Shown one piece after another: positions 24,101 to 36,006 of a stretch of DNA of 64,000 nt. The translations under genes were made by a program, and so were the position numbers. The stretch comes from Bilabrum cf. latius. Taxonomy: Eukaryota > Bigyra: Bicosoecida > Bigyra > Bicosoecida. Position 1 is the stretch's first letter, and every line of letters starts with the position of its first letter. A model generated the notes under the pieces. That model was given only the letters and a program-made list of their open reading frames with translations. It did not search any database and was not told the origin of the DNA. The stretch spans positions 434,001 through 498,000 of the forward strand of contig OZ237760.1 of NCBI GenBank assembly GCA_965178125.1, given 5' to 3'.

Positions 24101-25306
24101 CGGCAGCGAAGCAGCACTGCCAGCCGAGCCAGCCCAGCGCCTGCGCTTGGCAAGCCGCCTGCCGCACTCGCCAAGGCACCAGAGACAGCCGCCCAGATGC
24201 AGCGAGATTGGTGGCCGACGGCAGCTGCGGTTGCCTGCGCTGGGGGCGAATTTGGGGGTGCGTGCGCTTGGTGTCCTGTGGATGGTGCAGCTGCAGCCGC
24301 GGACACTGTGGCTGAGATCCAAGACACTGGTGGGAATGCGGGTGCTGCCTTTGGAGAAGGCACTCTCGCAAAGGGCGTACAGCTGTTGCTGCCTTGCTCT
24401 AGCAGGATTGCCGTCCGGAACTGGACGATCGGCCTGGGAAGCAAGCTGTACGCGTCGGCAAGCAAAGCATCTGCGTTCGCAAAGCGCAGCGCGATGGGCG
24501 CAGGCGGGTCACCAGGCGGCGGAGTGCGACCCGTGGAAGACCTCGATTCCGTGTACTAGGCCGTGGAGAACTATAGCTCCGGCTGGCGCATGATCGAGGC
24601 TGGTGATGGCATTGTGGATTGGGGCTTCTTCGCTCCCGAGCGGCCCCTGGTCGTGGAGGAAGACGCTGCAGTCTTGTTGGACATGGCCGACCCAGACTCA
24701 ATGGATTCGAAGGGTTGGAAGCTTGGGCTGGAGGACAAGAAGGCAGAGATTCTCGGCTTCCAAAAGGCGCACCCTACTAGACCAGAGCTCAACGTGATGG
24801 CTGCGACGATCGTAGTGAGAGGCTGGACGGCGCGTGAGATTTGTACAGAGCTCTTTGGCATGCGACGCTTAACGGTATGGGACAAGGTCATGTCAACCAT
24901 CAACGCAGTGCGTCGCCTGGACGATGCCAACATGGTCTTGCACTTTCAGTGCGCCCCACCGGCTGGTATGTTTGCAACCATGGTCACAGTCCGGGAGTTC
25001 CTGCAGACTAGCATGATGCTGCACGACCCGCTGACTCGAACGCACGTGTTCGTGCTGCGCGCTGCTACGCACTCAAATATTCCAGTCAGCAAGGGCTACA
25101 TCAGAGGCGAGAACCTTGGCTGCATCGGTTTTGTGGTGTCATCGCTCGACGTTAATGTCCAGCGTCTTTTGTTCGCCACAGCTACTGATATGGGTGGGTG
25201 GATCCCGGCGTGGATTGTGAACGCCGTTGCGCCGAGGATACCTGCTCGTTGGATCCAGAACATGAAGGACCACCTCACGGGAGTTTATGGACCTGCAAAG
25301 GCATGA
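21155..25306 (+). CDS. Photolyase/cryptochrome-like protein fused to a START lipid-binding domain
   Basis: Exons 21155-21517 and 21932-25306 (intron 414 bp, gtgagt...tcgcag) give 1,245 residues and a TGA stop. The first exon has the photolyase alpha/beta start (ALVWLKGCLRLRDNPAL, GGHRLIVRVIEP). The second resumes it (CGAAHVYCQAG, SLHAMEGQLLCSP). Divergent versions of the helical-domain motifs follow: ASGALSPRQVWWYAQ (near 433), LEREHAYHLAY, and SGHTGHALVDAAARAL (near 680). The usual MHNRxR FAD-pocket segment reads SVPIRLL, and the flanking Trp residues are missing, so flavin chemistry is doubtful. Large Gly/Ser-rich inserts separate the blocks. An in-frame TAG at 24557 leads into a clear START domain (about 1080-1240): LTVWDKVMSTINAVRRLD, DMGGWIPAWIVNAVAPRIPA. 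START domains carry sterols or phospholipids. I know of no described fusion of these two families. Confidence 0.8.
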
Positions 25307-25454
25307 TACCATGTTGTTCTCTGTGTGTGTGGCCTACTGCCATCGACCCTACTCTTTGCGTGCCGTCCTGCGGTTCGGGCTGCACGCCAAGGAGCGTCAT
25401 GGTGCATCGCTGGTGTGGCTGGCCTGGATTCACCCTGTGAATTTCACAGTCGTA

Positions 25455-25600
25455 TCCGGATGTCACAGGGCATTTGAATTGAGAAAATTAATCGATGGTA
25501 TCCGGATTTGTAGCTACAGGCCTTCTGCTTCCACCCAAGTTTCAGACCCATCCGGATTCCGGAATCAAGCGGCACGGGCTTAGTCAGTGTCCGATCCGGA
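25455..25600. repeat. Cluster of five TCCGGA palindromes at the convergent 3' ends
   Basis: TCCGGA occurs at 25455, 25501, 25551, 25558 and 25595, in the gap between the photolyase-START and EF-hand/RCC1 genes and at the end of the latter. A six-base site is expected about once in 4 kb, so five in 146 bp is dense. The role is unknown; it could belong to 3' UTRs. Confidence 0.55.
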
Positions 25601-28600
25601 TTCATCGGATCCAGAACTTGACTCCTGCGTCCCATCACTGCTAGAATTAGAGTCGCTGACCACGTCATCAGCCTCCCCTGGTCTTGTAGTAGGTTGTCCT
25701 GCTGTGCTGGGCTTGTCTAAACCGCTGCTTTCGCTATCGCTTGAATCATCAGAACTTGGGTCGTCTGCACCCACCTCGGCTGCCTCTTCCACACCTTCAT
25801 TTGGCTGAGAGGACCCGATCCCCAGCATAAGGCGGACAAAACCAAGAATTCCAAGAGCTGTGGGCTGCTTCTTTCGAGATGCAGCGGCTTTCTGTTTCGC
25901 TTTCGCGCGAGCGGCGGCGGCATCAGTCGCGGATGCCCCCTGTGGGCTATTCCCAGTCGCTGCACCATCTGTACTTACTCCATCATTGCTTGAGTCAGAG
26001 TCTGAACTGGAACCGCGGTCTCGCAGCATGGCATCAGGATCATCAACAGGAGGCACTGCCTCTGGCTATTCGCTCATGAGCACCCCATACAGCTCTTCCA
26101 AGGACAGTGGCTACTGCATGGGGCTAGCTCTGGAGTCTGGCCGCGGAGTCCTGCGGCCTGGCACAAAACGACGGCCCGCTTTCTTTGCTTGCTTTGACTG
26201 GTGTTGCACGTACCGGAGCTGGTCCAGGAATGCTTTCGTCATCACGTTACCCTTCTGCAGCTCTTTGCCAAGCCTTGACCTGAAGTCGGACGTGTCTGGT
26301 CGGCTGCCGGGGCGGGCGAGCCCGGCCGCATGTGCGAGCGGTGCGGCCGCGCCTGAATGCGTCGAGCCAAGCTTCCGCGAAACGGTTTTTACAAGCGACT
26401 TATCCGCGCCTCCATTCCCAGAGCGTGGATCGACGACGGCAGATCCCGCACCGTCGGGTCCATTTGGCTATAAACCACCCTATTCGGCACTGGGGGAATT
26501 ACGCCCAGCCGTCTGATTGTCTGCTTGCCGCTGAGAGTCGCGATACACCTTCACGGCATACTCTACCAGCACTTCCTACAACTCGCTAGAAAGTTTGTCG
26601 AAGGGGATGTCTGTGCCCCTGCCTATAGTGTCGTAGCACTAGTGATAAGCTGGGAGCCACCGCAGGATGTCAGCCGCAGATGGATCAGCGGCTACCGCTT
26701 TTTCGTAGAATTGCACGAGTACCGACTGGCGCGTTTCAGGCCGCATTACAGCCACAGTGCACTGGTTTCCGCACTGCACATCACACACAGGCCTGCCCCC
26801 AGGGGTGGTCCGGGCTGTTCCGATGACCTTCACCTGAGCCAGGTGCATGAACTCGGCCTTTTCGACTTGCACCCGGATGTACCTTGCAACGACACGGTGC
26901 GTCGTCATACCCCACACAACTTTGCTGCTTGATGTAGCAAATCGCTTTCTGAACTGGCAAGTCCTGAGCGCCGTGTCCAGCGACTGCGGCCCAACACCGG
27001 GCTCAAAAGGCACGTCTGAGGCCAAGATCCAGCACGGGAACAACCTGTCAGCGTACTCTGCGGGCGACCTGTGCTGATCCTTGGGCGAGTCTATGCGATT
27101 GTACACCTCAATTCGGTCGATGGTGCACTATCTACCGAGATCCACCTCCCACCACGGGAACACCTCTCTCTGCGTGTGCGTGCAGTAATCCTCGCCCAAG
27201 CCCCGCACATCGCCGTCGATGGCATACTTAGAGCCCCTGCGGTTGAACGTTGAGCTCTGGTTTGTCTGGACGCGCGCGAGAGATCTGCACAGGTTGACAG
27301 GTGCCTCATACAGGCATCTGACCAGCTGTGGCCTCTGGACGTTGGCAATAGACACTGAGTGCCCGCAGCAACCGTCCGCATTGCTGCCCCAGGTGAACAG
27401 CTCACCTTCGCATGAGACGGCGGCCGAGTGCAACGAACCGCACGCAACTCTGCAGCACGGCCTGCCCGCCAGATCTCCGCCGATCGCTTCGAACGTCCGG
27501 AGCTGCTTCCCCAGCGCAACTCGATTGCCGGCACCATACACCTCACCCCCGGCGAGCTCCACTGAGCGCTTGGCACCGGTTCCAACCAGCCGCTTCTCCA
27601 GCGCGGATAGCGCGAGAGTGTATGCCCCGCCGCACGCCACCTGCGATATCCGGACTCCCCGTGCCACGAAGGACTCGACGCACCGCGGCTCAAGCACATC
27701 GCCCACTTGCGGAATTCCCGTGGCAGTGGCATAGCCGGGCATGGCGGGGAGCCCCAACCGCCCTCCATCTCCGCATCCCCACGTGTACAGGTGTCCCTCT
27801 GACGTCACTGCAGCAGAGTGCTGCGCGCCACATGCCACCTACACAATGTTGATTCGCCCAGCACTTCTCGGGAATGTAACCGGAGTCGGTATGGCTGCGT
27901 AGCATTCGATGTCAGGGGGTACCTCCCCTAGCCCGAGCTTCCCACTAGCTGCACTACCCCATGCCAGCACCCTCCCGGCGTCATCCATGGCCAGCGAGTG
28001 GCCTTGGCCGGCAGACACGGCAACCACGTCGTACGGCTCCAACGCGAGGAGCTGGGTAGGAATGTCCGTTGACTTGAGCCCGATGCCACGGTCAGTGGGC
28101 CCGAAGCCCTGCCCGAGCCTGCCGGCCAGCCCCTCGCCCCACGCAAACACTCTGCCAGAGGCATGGGCCAGCACTGCGTGATGCTCCCCGATGGCTAGAT
28201 CGCGCAAGCTGTATGACTGGCTCGCTTCAGTACCGATCAATGGCTGGCACTCGATAGGTCCGCTGTCAGCGTGCTGTGCACCGGGACGAGTTTTGTCGTT
28301 GCTGTATCCACGCGCAGTAAGGGGCGACATGCCAATGTGCAGCTGGGCTGCAGGCCCATCGGGATTCTTGAGGAGATACTCTTCGTCATGCAGAGTCCGC
28401 TGCCTCTGGATTCTGTACTGCACGTATCTGTTTTCCATCGAGAGCAAGAGTGCTTTCTTGCGATGCTCGGCCGCTTTGACCCGTGTTTGCAGCTGCTGCT
28501 TGTATGCTCCTGTCAGCGGTGCCCAGATCCTCCGCAGCTTCGCTTCGATGCTGGCAGCCCGAGACAGCTGCCCGTACTGTCTCAGGTCAGGGATTGACAG

Positions 28601-31600
28601 TTCAGCAAGACGCATCTGCTCGTAACTATGCTCCCCAAGCTTCTTGCACTGCAGACGGATGGCCGTTGCAAGGTCCTGTACCAGCTGCAGCTTCCGTCTC
28701 CCGGCGGCCTCGATACCGCGGAGTCGACAGGCTAACAGGACGCTTGCTTCGTCCACTGCCTGGCCAATTGTTCGTTTTATCTGCTTAATTTTGGCGTCAA
28801 AATCAGGGACAATCGGTGCTTTCCAGACTCCAAAATGCCTGGCCACCGTCTGCAGATCCAGGAACTCATCCGATGCCTCTTGTGCAGCCACTGTGCCTTC
28901 CTGCTCCGCAATCAGCTCCATCGCGGACGAGTGCTCGGCATCCACGGATGCTATGTCAACACTACGGTACTCTCGAAGTGAACCAACCCTAGTTTCATCG
29001 CGGCTTGATATCTTGCGGAAACGATCCCGATCTTGTGTGCTTGGCCCAGACCTTTGCGACTCGAGCGGGTCGCCGTCAGCATGAGGCAGAGGATCCAATA
29101 CGCCAGAGCTCTGATCCAAGCAGTGGGACGTGACCATCGGTCGCTCAAGCAGCGCGTTGCCAGCCGCTCGGAGAACATCGCGACTGGGGCCGTGCTGCCT
29201 GCTTTGATCGATCATGCCTGTGCGAGCGGCCTTGCCGGAGTGGTGCGGCTGTGCGGGATAGGCTTCCTCGTGGAATGCACCCAGCAGGCCACCGCTTCGC
29301 TCTGGCAGGGCAAGTCGAGGCACCATTGCCACTCGTTGCTCTCTCTTACTCTCCTGAATGGCTTGCGAGAGCTAGTCTAGCGACACAATGGCCCCTCTGG
29401 CTTTCCTCTGCAGCGTGATGGACAGCGCCCCGGCTCCCATGAGGGCACTTTCATGCGCTTCCAGATCCCTTAGAGGAGACTTCGGCGGGCTCCGTCCGTA
29501 TGATGACGGACCCTCTGGAAGCAAGCTTTGTCTTAGCGGTTTCGTCATTCTTGCCTTCTTCGGCTCCTGGGCCAGGGCACTGTCCTCGATCTACATGGCC
29601 CACGGAGCCATGCCAGGGGCCAGGGTGGCAAGTCGTGACCCATGCAGGCCGGGCACGTCCATCTCCACCTCTGTGCCACCTATATGGGCAGCACGTTGAT
29701 CTGGAACAGGTCTGCGTCCCTGCCGAGAGGGCGCGCCAAATGCGATCATGGTGCTGTCGCCTGCATGGGCCCGTGTCCGACTGAGGTCGCGGCCGAGCCT
29801 CACGCTCTGGTTGGCCTGCTGCTTCGGAATGGACTCCTGCCGGAAGCACCACCGCATGTATCTGGATCGCGGTGATAAGTCTCTAGACGTCTTATCTTCT
29901 TTGCCTGCCTGCCAGCCTTTGGGCAACCCCCCCATCCAGTGCAGCCCACCAGACGAATCCGCAGCCACCATTAGCCTGGAGCCGACCCTGGCAGATACGA
30001 TGGACTTGCCCCAAAGAGAAAATGTGCACAGCTAGGCATTCACGCCGAGAAAAGGGGAGTCAGCTTGGCCGGGAGACAACTCGGTTTGTGTCGCTGTACG
30101 GGGGTCTTCCCTTGGGTCTAGCTGCCGGAACCCTCTGCCAGGTTCTGCTAGGTTCTTCTCATCGCTGTCAGACAGCAAACCATCTTGGGTTAGCGCATCA
30201 GAGTCATCGCTTTGTTCGCCCCTTCGTCCTAAATCAGCACTTGGAGGACTTGCAGTCTCATCGATAGGCAATACCGCGGCATCCGCGACCCGATTCAGGT
30301 GCGGATACCTTCGGATGTCGGCTCGTTCCAGCCGTCCATCTGCCAGCGGTCCCCTGACAATAAGCTCAGAGCCGTGCGCCTGCAGGCCCCGTCTGTGCCA
30401 CTCTCGCCTCTGTGCAGCCACGCGGGCATCTACTCGGCGCTGACGCTTAACCACCTGGTGCTATGCAGAAGCACCTGGTGCTTCAGGCACCCCCCCCGGT
30501 GGTATTCCCGGCAGCCTCCCGCCGATTGCTCGTCCTGGTTCTGCTGCTGCAGCAGGGCCAGATTTTGATAACGTTGACGCGGGACCAGCAGTACCTTCCA
30601 TTCCAGCAAGGAATGCTGCCCCGGCCCGTGGGCTCAGGTTTCCCGGTCTGAGCTTCTGCGTCCACACGCGGTACAAGTCCCGATAGTGTCCCGTTGGCAC
30701 TGGGCTGACGGGCACAAGGCCTCGGAATGCGCCTCTCGTGCCAGACCCAAACAGAATCACCTGGCCGGCCTGGTCCATGGCTCGACCAAGTTCCCGCAGG
30801 GCCCTTCTCCTTGCCCGCCTCAGCATCCTCCGTCTGGTCTGCAGAACCGCTTGCCACTTGATCCAAACCTGCGCTTGGCGAAGTGACTCGATCTCAAGCC
30901 TCTTCTCCTCTACTATGAGCTCTTCAAGCCTCTTCTGCAATGTACGCCGGGGCAATCGCTCGGAGAGGTTCCTAATACCCCTTGCCGCAAGCTCTGCTTT
31001 AGCATCGCACAGGTCTAGCCACATCTTCCTGAATTCGATCGAGTCAATCACGCCCGACTGGTCCGCGTCGTATTTGCGAAACATCTTCTCTATCAATTCT
31101 TCATCTTCCAAGTCGAACTTGTAACCGAGGTACTCTAGAGCAAACACGAACTCGTCCTCATCCAGCCCGCCGCTGTTGTCTCTGTCAAACAGAGCGAATG
31201 CATCCTCTGGCCCGAGCCGAGACGACGGCTTGAATCCGATGGGATTGCCCATGGAGGGGTCTATGATGAACATGGCCTCCTTGAGCTCTTTCAAACTGAT
31301 GGCTCCAGAATCGTCCGTGTCTACCAGGCGAAAGTACTTCAGCGCTTTGGCCGTATCTAGGTGTAACCCCAGGAGGGGGAGCATCTGCTTGAACTCATCA
31401 AACTCGATCTGGCCAGAGCCGTCCTCATCAAACATCGCAAAGAGTCGCTTTGCAGAATACCTGCTAGAGCCCCTAGAGCGCGAATTTCCGATTGGTCTGG
31501 AGCCACTAGCCTGTGGCGCGGATGCACGGCCTGCGCCGGCTCGAGTTGGCCTTGCATTCTCCTGATCCGAGTGGCTTGAGCTGTCCTTGTCTGCCAAAAT

Positions 31601-32011
31601 ATCGTCTTGCAGCGTTCGCTTTCGGTGATCATCGGCGGTATCTGGCCTCATGGTTTCTTGCTTTAGCACGTCCATCGGATCGCTGCGGCGTTCATCGACT
31701 CCAGTGATCGCCTTCCCAAGCCCCCGGCCGCTGCTGTGGCTCAGGTCCATCCCAACCGGGATACGAACCTTTCCGATGTACTCTGCGTGCTACTCCTTCA
31801 ATTTCTACTTTTTGAATTCGTCGGCTTCGTCAAAATCATCTAATTCTCGCTGTCTTCCTCGAACGGCTCCCGACTGCACCTGCTCGGACTCCAGGCCTCG
31901 TTTAACCGGAGAAAGCAAGGCAAGTCGACGATTTTCATCTTCTTTCTCGGCATACTATCTTCCTTTCAGCCTGGCTTTTCTTCTGAGAGATTTTGCTCGA
32001 ATTGCGTACAT
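25580..32011 (-). CDS. EF-hand / coiled coil / RCC1 / discoidin multidomain protein
   Basis: A single frame of 2,143 residues starts at the ATG at 32009-32011 and ends in TAA at 25580-25582. Order: basic N-terminus; four EF-hand loops at about 190-330 (FDEDGSGQIEFDEF, VDTDDSGAISLKEL, FDRDNSGGLDEDEF, YDADQSGVIDSIEF), all keeping Asp/Asn ligands and a Glu at position 12, or Asp/Glu where shown; an Arg-rich helical region; low-complexity linkers; a coiled coil near 1080-1200; RCC1 repeats from about 1275 (GRVFAWGEGLAGRLGQG, GHLYTWGCGDGGRLGL); an F5/8C-type discoidin domain from about 1600 (PWWEVDLGR, TIDRIEVYNRID); and an acidic Ser/Asp tail. At least a dozen TAGs are in frame, including 27839 inside the RCC1 motif Q-VACG. 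EF-hands imply calcium regulation; RCC1 propellers often bind GTPases, membranes or chromatin. Specific function unknown. Confidence 0.82.
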
Positions 32012-32135
32012 ATTGCGGCCAAGATGAAAATTGAGACGAGCGCGTCCAGAAATCGGCCCGGGTTCCGGTTTGGATCGATGCAACCGACAATGAGATAGTT
32101 TTCCCCCGGTAGTTGCTGGGGATGCCTTCAGTAGT

Positions 32136-33827
32136 ATGATATCAAACGCATTGAACCGACGGCAAGGGTAGCCCGGCCGTAGTAAAGACCCGTCTCTTTC
32201 TAGAATAACACCGGAGGTACGCCACAAGCATCGGACAATTCAGGGCGGGTACTGCTCTCATTGTTGCCAATCAGTGTAGCATTCACGCATCTTGGAGTGC
32301 AATCAGATTTCTAGGCTGGCGTGGATTGTGCTATTTGCTGTCCTGGTCTGCTTGGTTCTATGGAACCAACCAACGGTTGGCAAGCAGCTGCATTTCATGG
32401 CAGGGGAGTGGAAGACTCAGTCGAGCAAGCTCATGGATGCCGCAAGCTCTTTAGATGACCCACTAGAAGACATGGAGTGGACTCCTCGACAGGCCAGCGT
32501 CGTTGAGGATCTTGTGAACCTCCGAGCCAACTACATGAGCATCCCCAGGCAGGCCAGGACGAAGTTTGTGCTGGTGGTGGGACTTGAAAGTAGCGGTAGC
32601 AAGCTGGCCGCAAAGTTAATTGCAATGCGGTTCGGGCCGGGCGAAGATGCGGTGGAATGGAGCGGGCACCGGCACTTTCTAACCATCCACAAGCCGGACC
32701 CATCAGCAGGCCTGGAAATGTCAGGCACAGTGGTGGTCCACCGCTCCCTTCCCCACTGGGATTTCTTCCCGGACGTGGAATCCATGCTCGCCCAAGCTCT
32801 CTGCGACGGCTTCAAGGAGGCCTACATGGTGGTTGCAACCAGGGACAGGCACATCTCGTTCCGCAGCAAGCTCGCCACCCACCAGTCCGACTCGGGCGTG
32901 GCAGCCAGGGAACAAGTGGCGGCGCAGGTGTACCTGCGCTCCGTGCTCTCTCGCGGCTTGTTCCCCACCTTTGTGTTCTCCTACGAGTCCCTCATGCTGC
33001 TCGGGCCTCCATACGTGCACGACCTGTATGCTTTCGTGGGAGAGAGGCTGCACGGGGCCGACGGGGGGCAGGAGAGGGGCCCTGACGGCGTGCTCGTCGG
33101 AGCGGACAAGGGGATCAAGCCGGAGGATGATTCGATGTAGTAGGACAAGGAGGCGGGGAGTGCAGCTGGAGCCAGGGAGCAAGAGGTTGCGGGAGAGGTA
33201 CCCGGATCGTCACCAGGCGCAGGCGAACCGGACGTAGCAGCCACCGCCAGAGCCTCTGTCCGGGTGCCGCCAGCGCCAGCTCCCTCTCCGGGCAGCGGCG
33301 CTCTGTTAGGCAAAGGCAGGGGTCTCGGTTCCAAGGGCAGGGGTCTTGGGTCGGCACCAACTGGTGGTAGGCGACAGCTGGGGCAGAAGAGGGCTGGCGG
33401 TGGGAAGGTGAAGCGGATCAGGGGGCCGGCCGGCAAGGCGAAAGGGGGCGAGCTGCGCGCCCTGGACCCGGCGGGGCTGGACATGTACAGGAGAGGAGCA
33501 GAGGGCATGTGCGGGAGATCGAAGGACGTAGTGGGCGCGGTGAGGGAGGCCAGGAGGGGGGGCAAGGCCGGGGCGCAGATGAGAGAGGTGCTGGGGTGGG
33601 GTGCCGAGGTGGGGCACGGGGCGGTAGACACCTGCAGGCTGGTGGTTGAGGGCAAGGATCCGAATGCCAAGTACACCACCTGGCAGACGTGGACGGAGTG
33701 GGCGTGGCAGCTGCTGCGATACTCGCGCGCGTCCGTCCGCCGGGATGCATTGGAATCCATTGACCAGGGAAGGCACTAGGCGATCGAACCTTGGTGCACA
33801 GACCCGTGGCGCGGTAACAGCAGCTGA
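32136..33827 (+). CDS. Sulfotransferase-like type II membrane protein
   Basis: The frame has 563 codons with a TGA stop. The ATG at 32136 is the first in-frame start after the divergent neighbour; it requires TAGs at 32169 and 32277 to be sense. A cytosolic N-terminus of about 55 residues precedes a signal anchor (LAWIVLFAVLVCLVLW). The lumenal part has a P-loop-like PAPS-site segment (TKFVLVVGLESSGSKLAAKL), then VVATRDRHISFRSKLATHQ, resembling the 3'-phosphate-binding Arg/Ser region, and TFVFSYESLMLLGPPYV. These are the order and spacing of Golgi sulfotransferases, although sequence is divergent. After a TAG at 33138 comes a basic Gly/Lys/Arg-rich region and a helical C-terminus (YTTWQTWTEWAWQLLRY). 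The substrate is unknown. A nucleotide-binding protein of another family remains possible. Confidence 0.6.
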
Positions 33828-34126
33828 GAGGCTGGGATTTGCCATCCTAGTGGAGGACGTGCGGGGTGCGTGCTGACTGCCTACATCCGGAATCCGGATG
33901 TCCGTATTCCTTAACTCCGTGCTGGGCGACCAGTAGGGCGTCTGAAACGCAAGCAGTGGACTGTACAGTTGATTCGTTCAGTTGGTTTGCTCACTTTCCT
34001 TGCTTGTCGCCCCAAATCCAGGATAGGGCGGCGTTGACACATCAGATTCCGACCACCGGATGACTCATAGGCCTACTTTTTGTCCACGAATCGGGCACCA
34101 GACCCCTCGTGTCACCTGGCCTAGTC
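33828..34126. other. Convergent intergenic region with a CCGGAT inverted repeat
   Basis: These 299 bp lie between two 3' ends. The sequence acatccgga-a-tccggatgt at 33883-33901 is a perfect 9-bp inverted repeat with a one-base centre, 56 bp after the upstream stop. Nothing else is recognised. Confidence 0.6.
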
Positions 34127-35854
34127 TCACGGGTGGATGCGGCCCCTGGACTGGGACCTGGTCACGGGGCGATGGGCCCCGGCCGCGCGCCTCTGCGGGG
34201 CGGCCTGCACGGGCCTGCGGTCGTGCTCCTCGATGGGTCCCGCCTCGGCTGCTCCCCCCCACCCAGCCTCGCCCTCATCCTCATCCTCAGCACCCGCCCG
34301 GGCGTGTCTCTCTGCCACAGCCCTCCTCCTCAGCATCTGTGTCTCGGTCTCCTGGAACTGGGTGGCCTCCTACAGCAGCTCGTTCACTCTGCTGCTGCGG
34401 CGCTTGCGGGCTGACCTAGGCTTGCGAGAGGAAGCGCGCTTCTTGGGCTTCTCTTCCTCCTCCTCTTCCTCGACGTCCTCGATATCTTCCTCGCTAGAGG
34501 GCTCATCGCTGGGACTGCCTTCGCCATCCGCGTCACCATTACCGTTCTGCACGGCCGGCTCCGGGCTGGCCTCCTGCCTCGACTCTCCCTTCACATCCTT
34601 GATCTCGTTCTTGCTCTCGTTCTTGTTCTTGCCCTGGCCCATGCCCGTGAGACTGCCCTTCCCCCCCAGGCAGTACCTCCTCACCGCAAGCATCACGAAG
34701 AGGATCAAGTAGGACGCATACATGATCACGCCCGCGGCGTAGGAAAAGTCCGTCATGCCCCTGCACCCATGCTCGTGGAAATGGGCGTAGTAGGGCACCA
34801 TCACGCAGACCATCACTCCCACTACCATCTGGGAGATCTGCATGGCAGTCACGATGAAGTCCCACTTGGGCTTCTGCTTGGCTGCAACCAGTGCGTAGTA
34901 GCAGTACATGACGGCGTGGACGGAATAGTTCATCGCGATGAACCACAAGCCAGCGGCGTTCTTCAGCTTGTAACTGTACCACGCGTATAGCATGACCGTG
35001 ATATGGTGGTAATAGTGCAGCAGGATGAGGTTCTTCTTGCGCAGCACGATGAAGGCAGTGTCGAACAGCTCCACGGGCTTGCTGTAGATGAAGAGCATCA
35101 CCCACAGGCCAGTGGCACCAACGCCATAGGCGGGCTCAGCAGCAGCGCACATCTGCACAAATAATTGTCCGGGGGAGGGGAGGTGGCGAAGCAAAGTGGG
35201 CTCGGGCATGGAATGCTTTGGGAGAGCGCAGTGATCAGTGGTGCGCCGGTTGTTGGTTTCCTTACAGAGTAGTGGAGCCCGCCAGCCATGATGTTGCGAA
35301 TCAGGTGAGGCACTGTCCTAAACGCACCAATGATAGAGAATATGCTCAGAAAGGCATTCCAGGCAATGAGAGGGCTGCGGTGAGGCTTGGTGCGAGTCAA
35401 TCGAAGAACTGAGGTGGGTAGGCGGTATGATATTCTGTCTGGTGCGAGCGAATAGGCATCCAAAGACTCACACTCTCAAGTCAAACGGTTTGCTATTCTT
35501 CATCAACCTCTATCCACCGAACACTAGGATAACGTACGCCGCTGAAAGAACCCAAGGCATCCACTCGAACCAGATAGCAAAACCAAACGGTCGCAACGGG
35601 TTGAACGTATTTTCCCACTCCGAAGGGTACAGAAACTCCATAGCTGTAAACGTTTTGTACAAGGGCACCACGCTCCGGCCTTCGTTGTCACGTAGATCCT
35701 CTACATCGGGATTGAACCGAGAAAAGCTCTGGCTGCCGTTTGTAAACAACTCTGTCGCCCACTCCTTGTTTTTGACTAGCTCTTCCGTCACATTCGGAAA
35801 CATGCCTTCATTAACATACAAATGAGAGTCGAGAATTTCATCGGACATAGCCAT
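34127..35854 (-). CDS. ELO fatty-acid elongase, ELOVL6/ELOVL3 type, with extended C-terminus
   Basis: ELO proteins are ER condensing enzymes that add two carbons from malonyl-CoA to acyl-CoA. Exons on the minus strand are 35472-35854, 35266-35374 and 34127-35152, with introns of 97 and 113 bp (gtgagt...ccgcag, gtaagg...gtgcag), giving 505 residues. Motifs: KPFDLR across intron 1 into VPLIAWNAFLSIFS; ELFDTAFIVLRKK; the His box HYYHHITVMLYAWYSY; and MNYSVHAVMYCYYAL. TAG at 35510 follows LVFGG in the first exon; ELOVL6 has a similar FIFGG context. TAG at 34370 carries the frame past the usual end into a further 80 residues, so the tail after the last membrane span is about 180 residues with Glu-rich and Lys/Arg-rich blocks. 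Family members are normally 270-320 residues. The usual C-terminal KKxx ER signal is not seen. Confidence 0.9.
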
Positions 35855-36006
35855 GCTTGCCACTCGTGCAGACCTGATCGTCAACGAGTGGCAGAGCCAA
35901 ATCCAATAACAGCACGTAATAATCGGCAGGAACGGTCCGAACGGACATTCTGGATTCGAACTTGGCTAGGTGTGTAGCCCGGATGCTAAACAAGATAAAT
36001 AGATTG

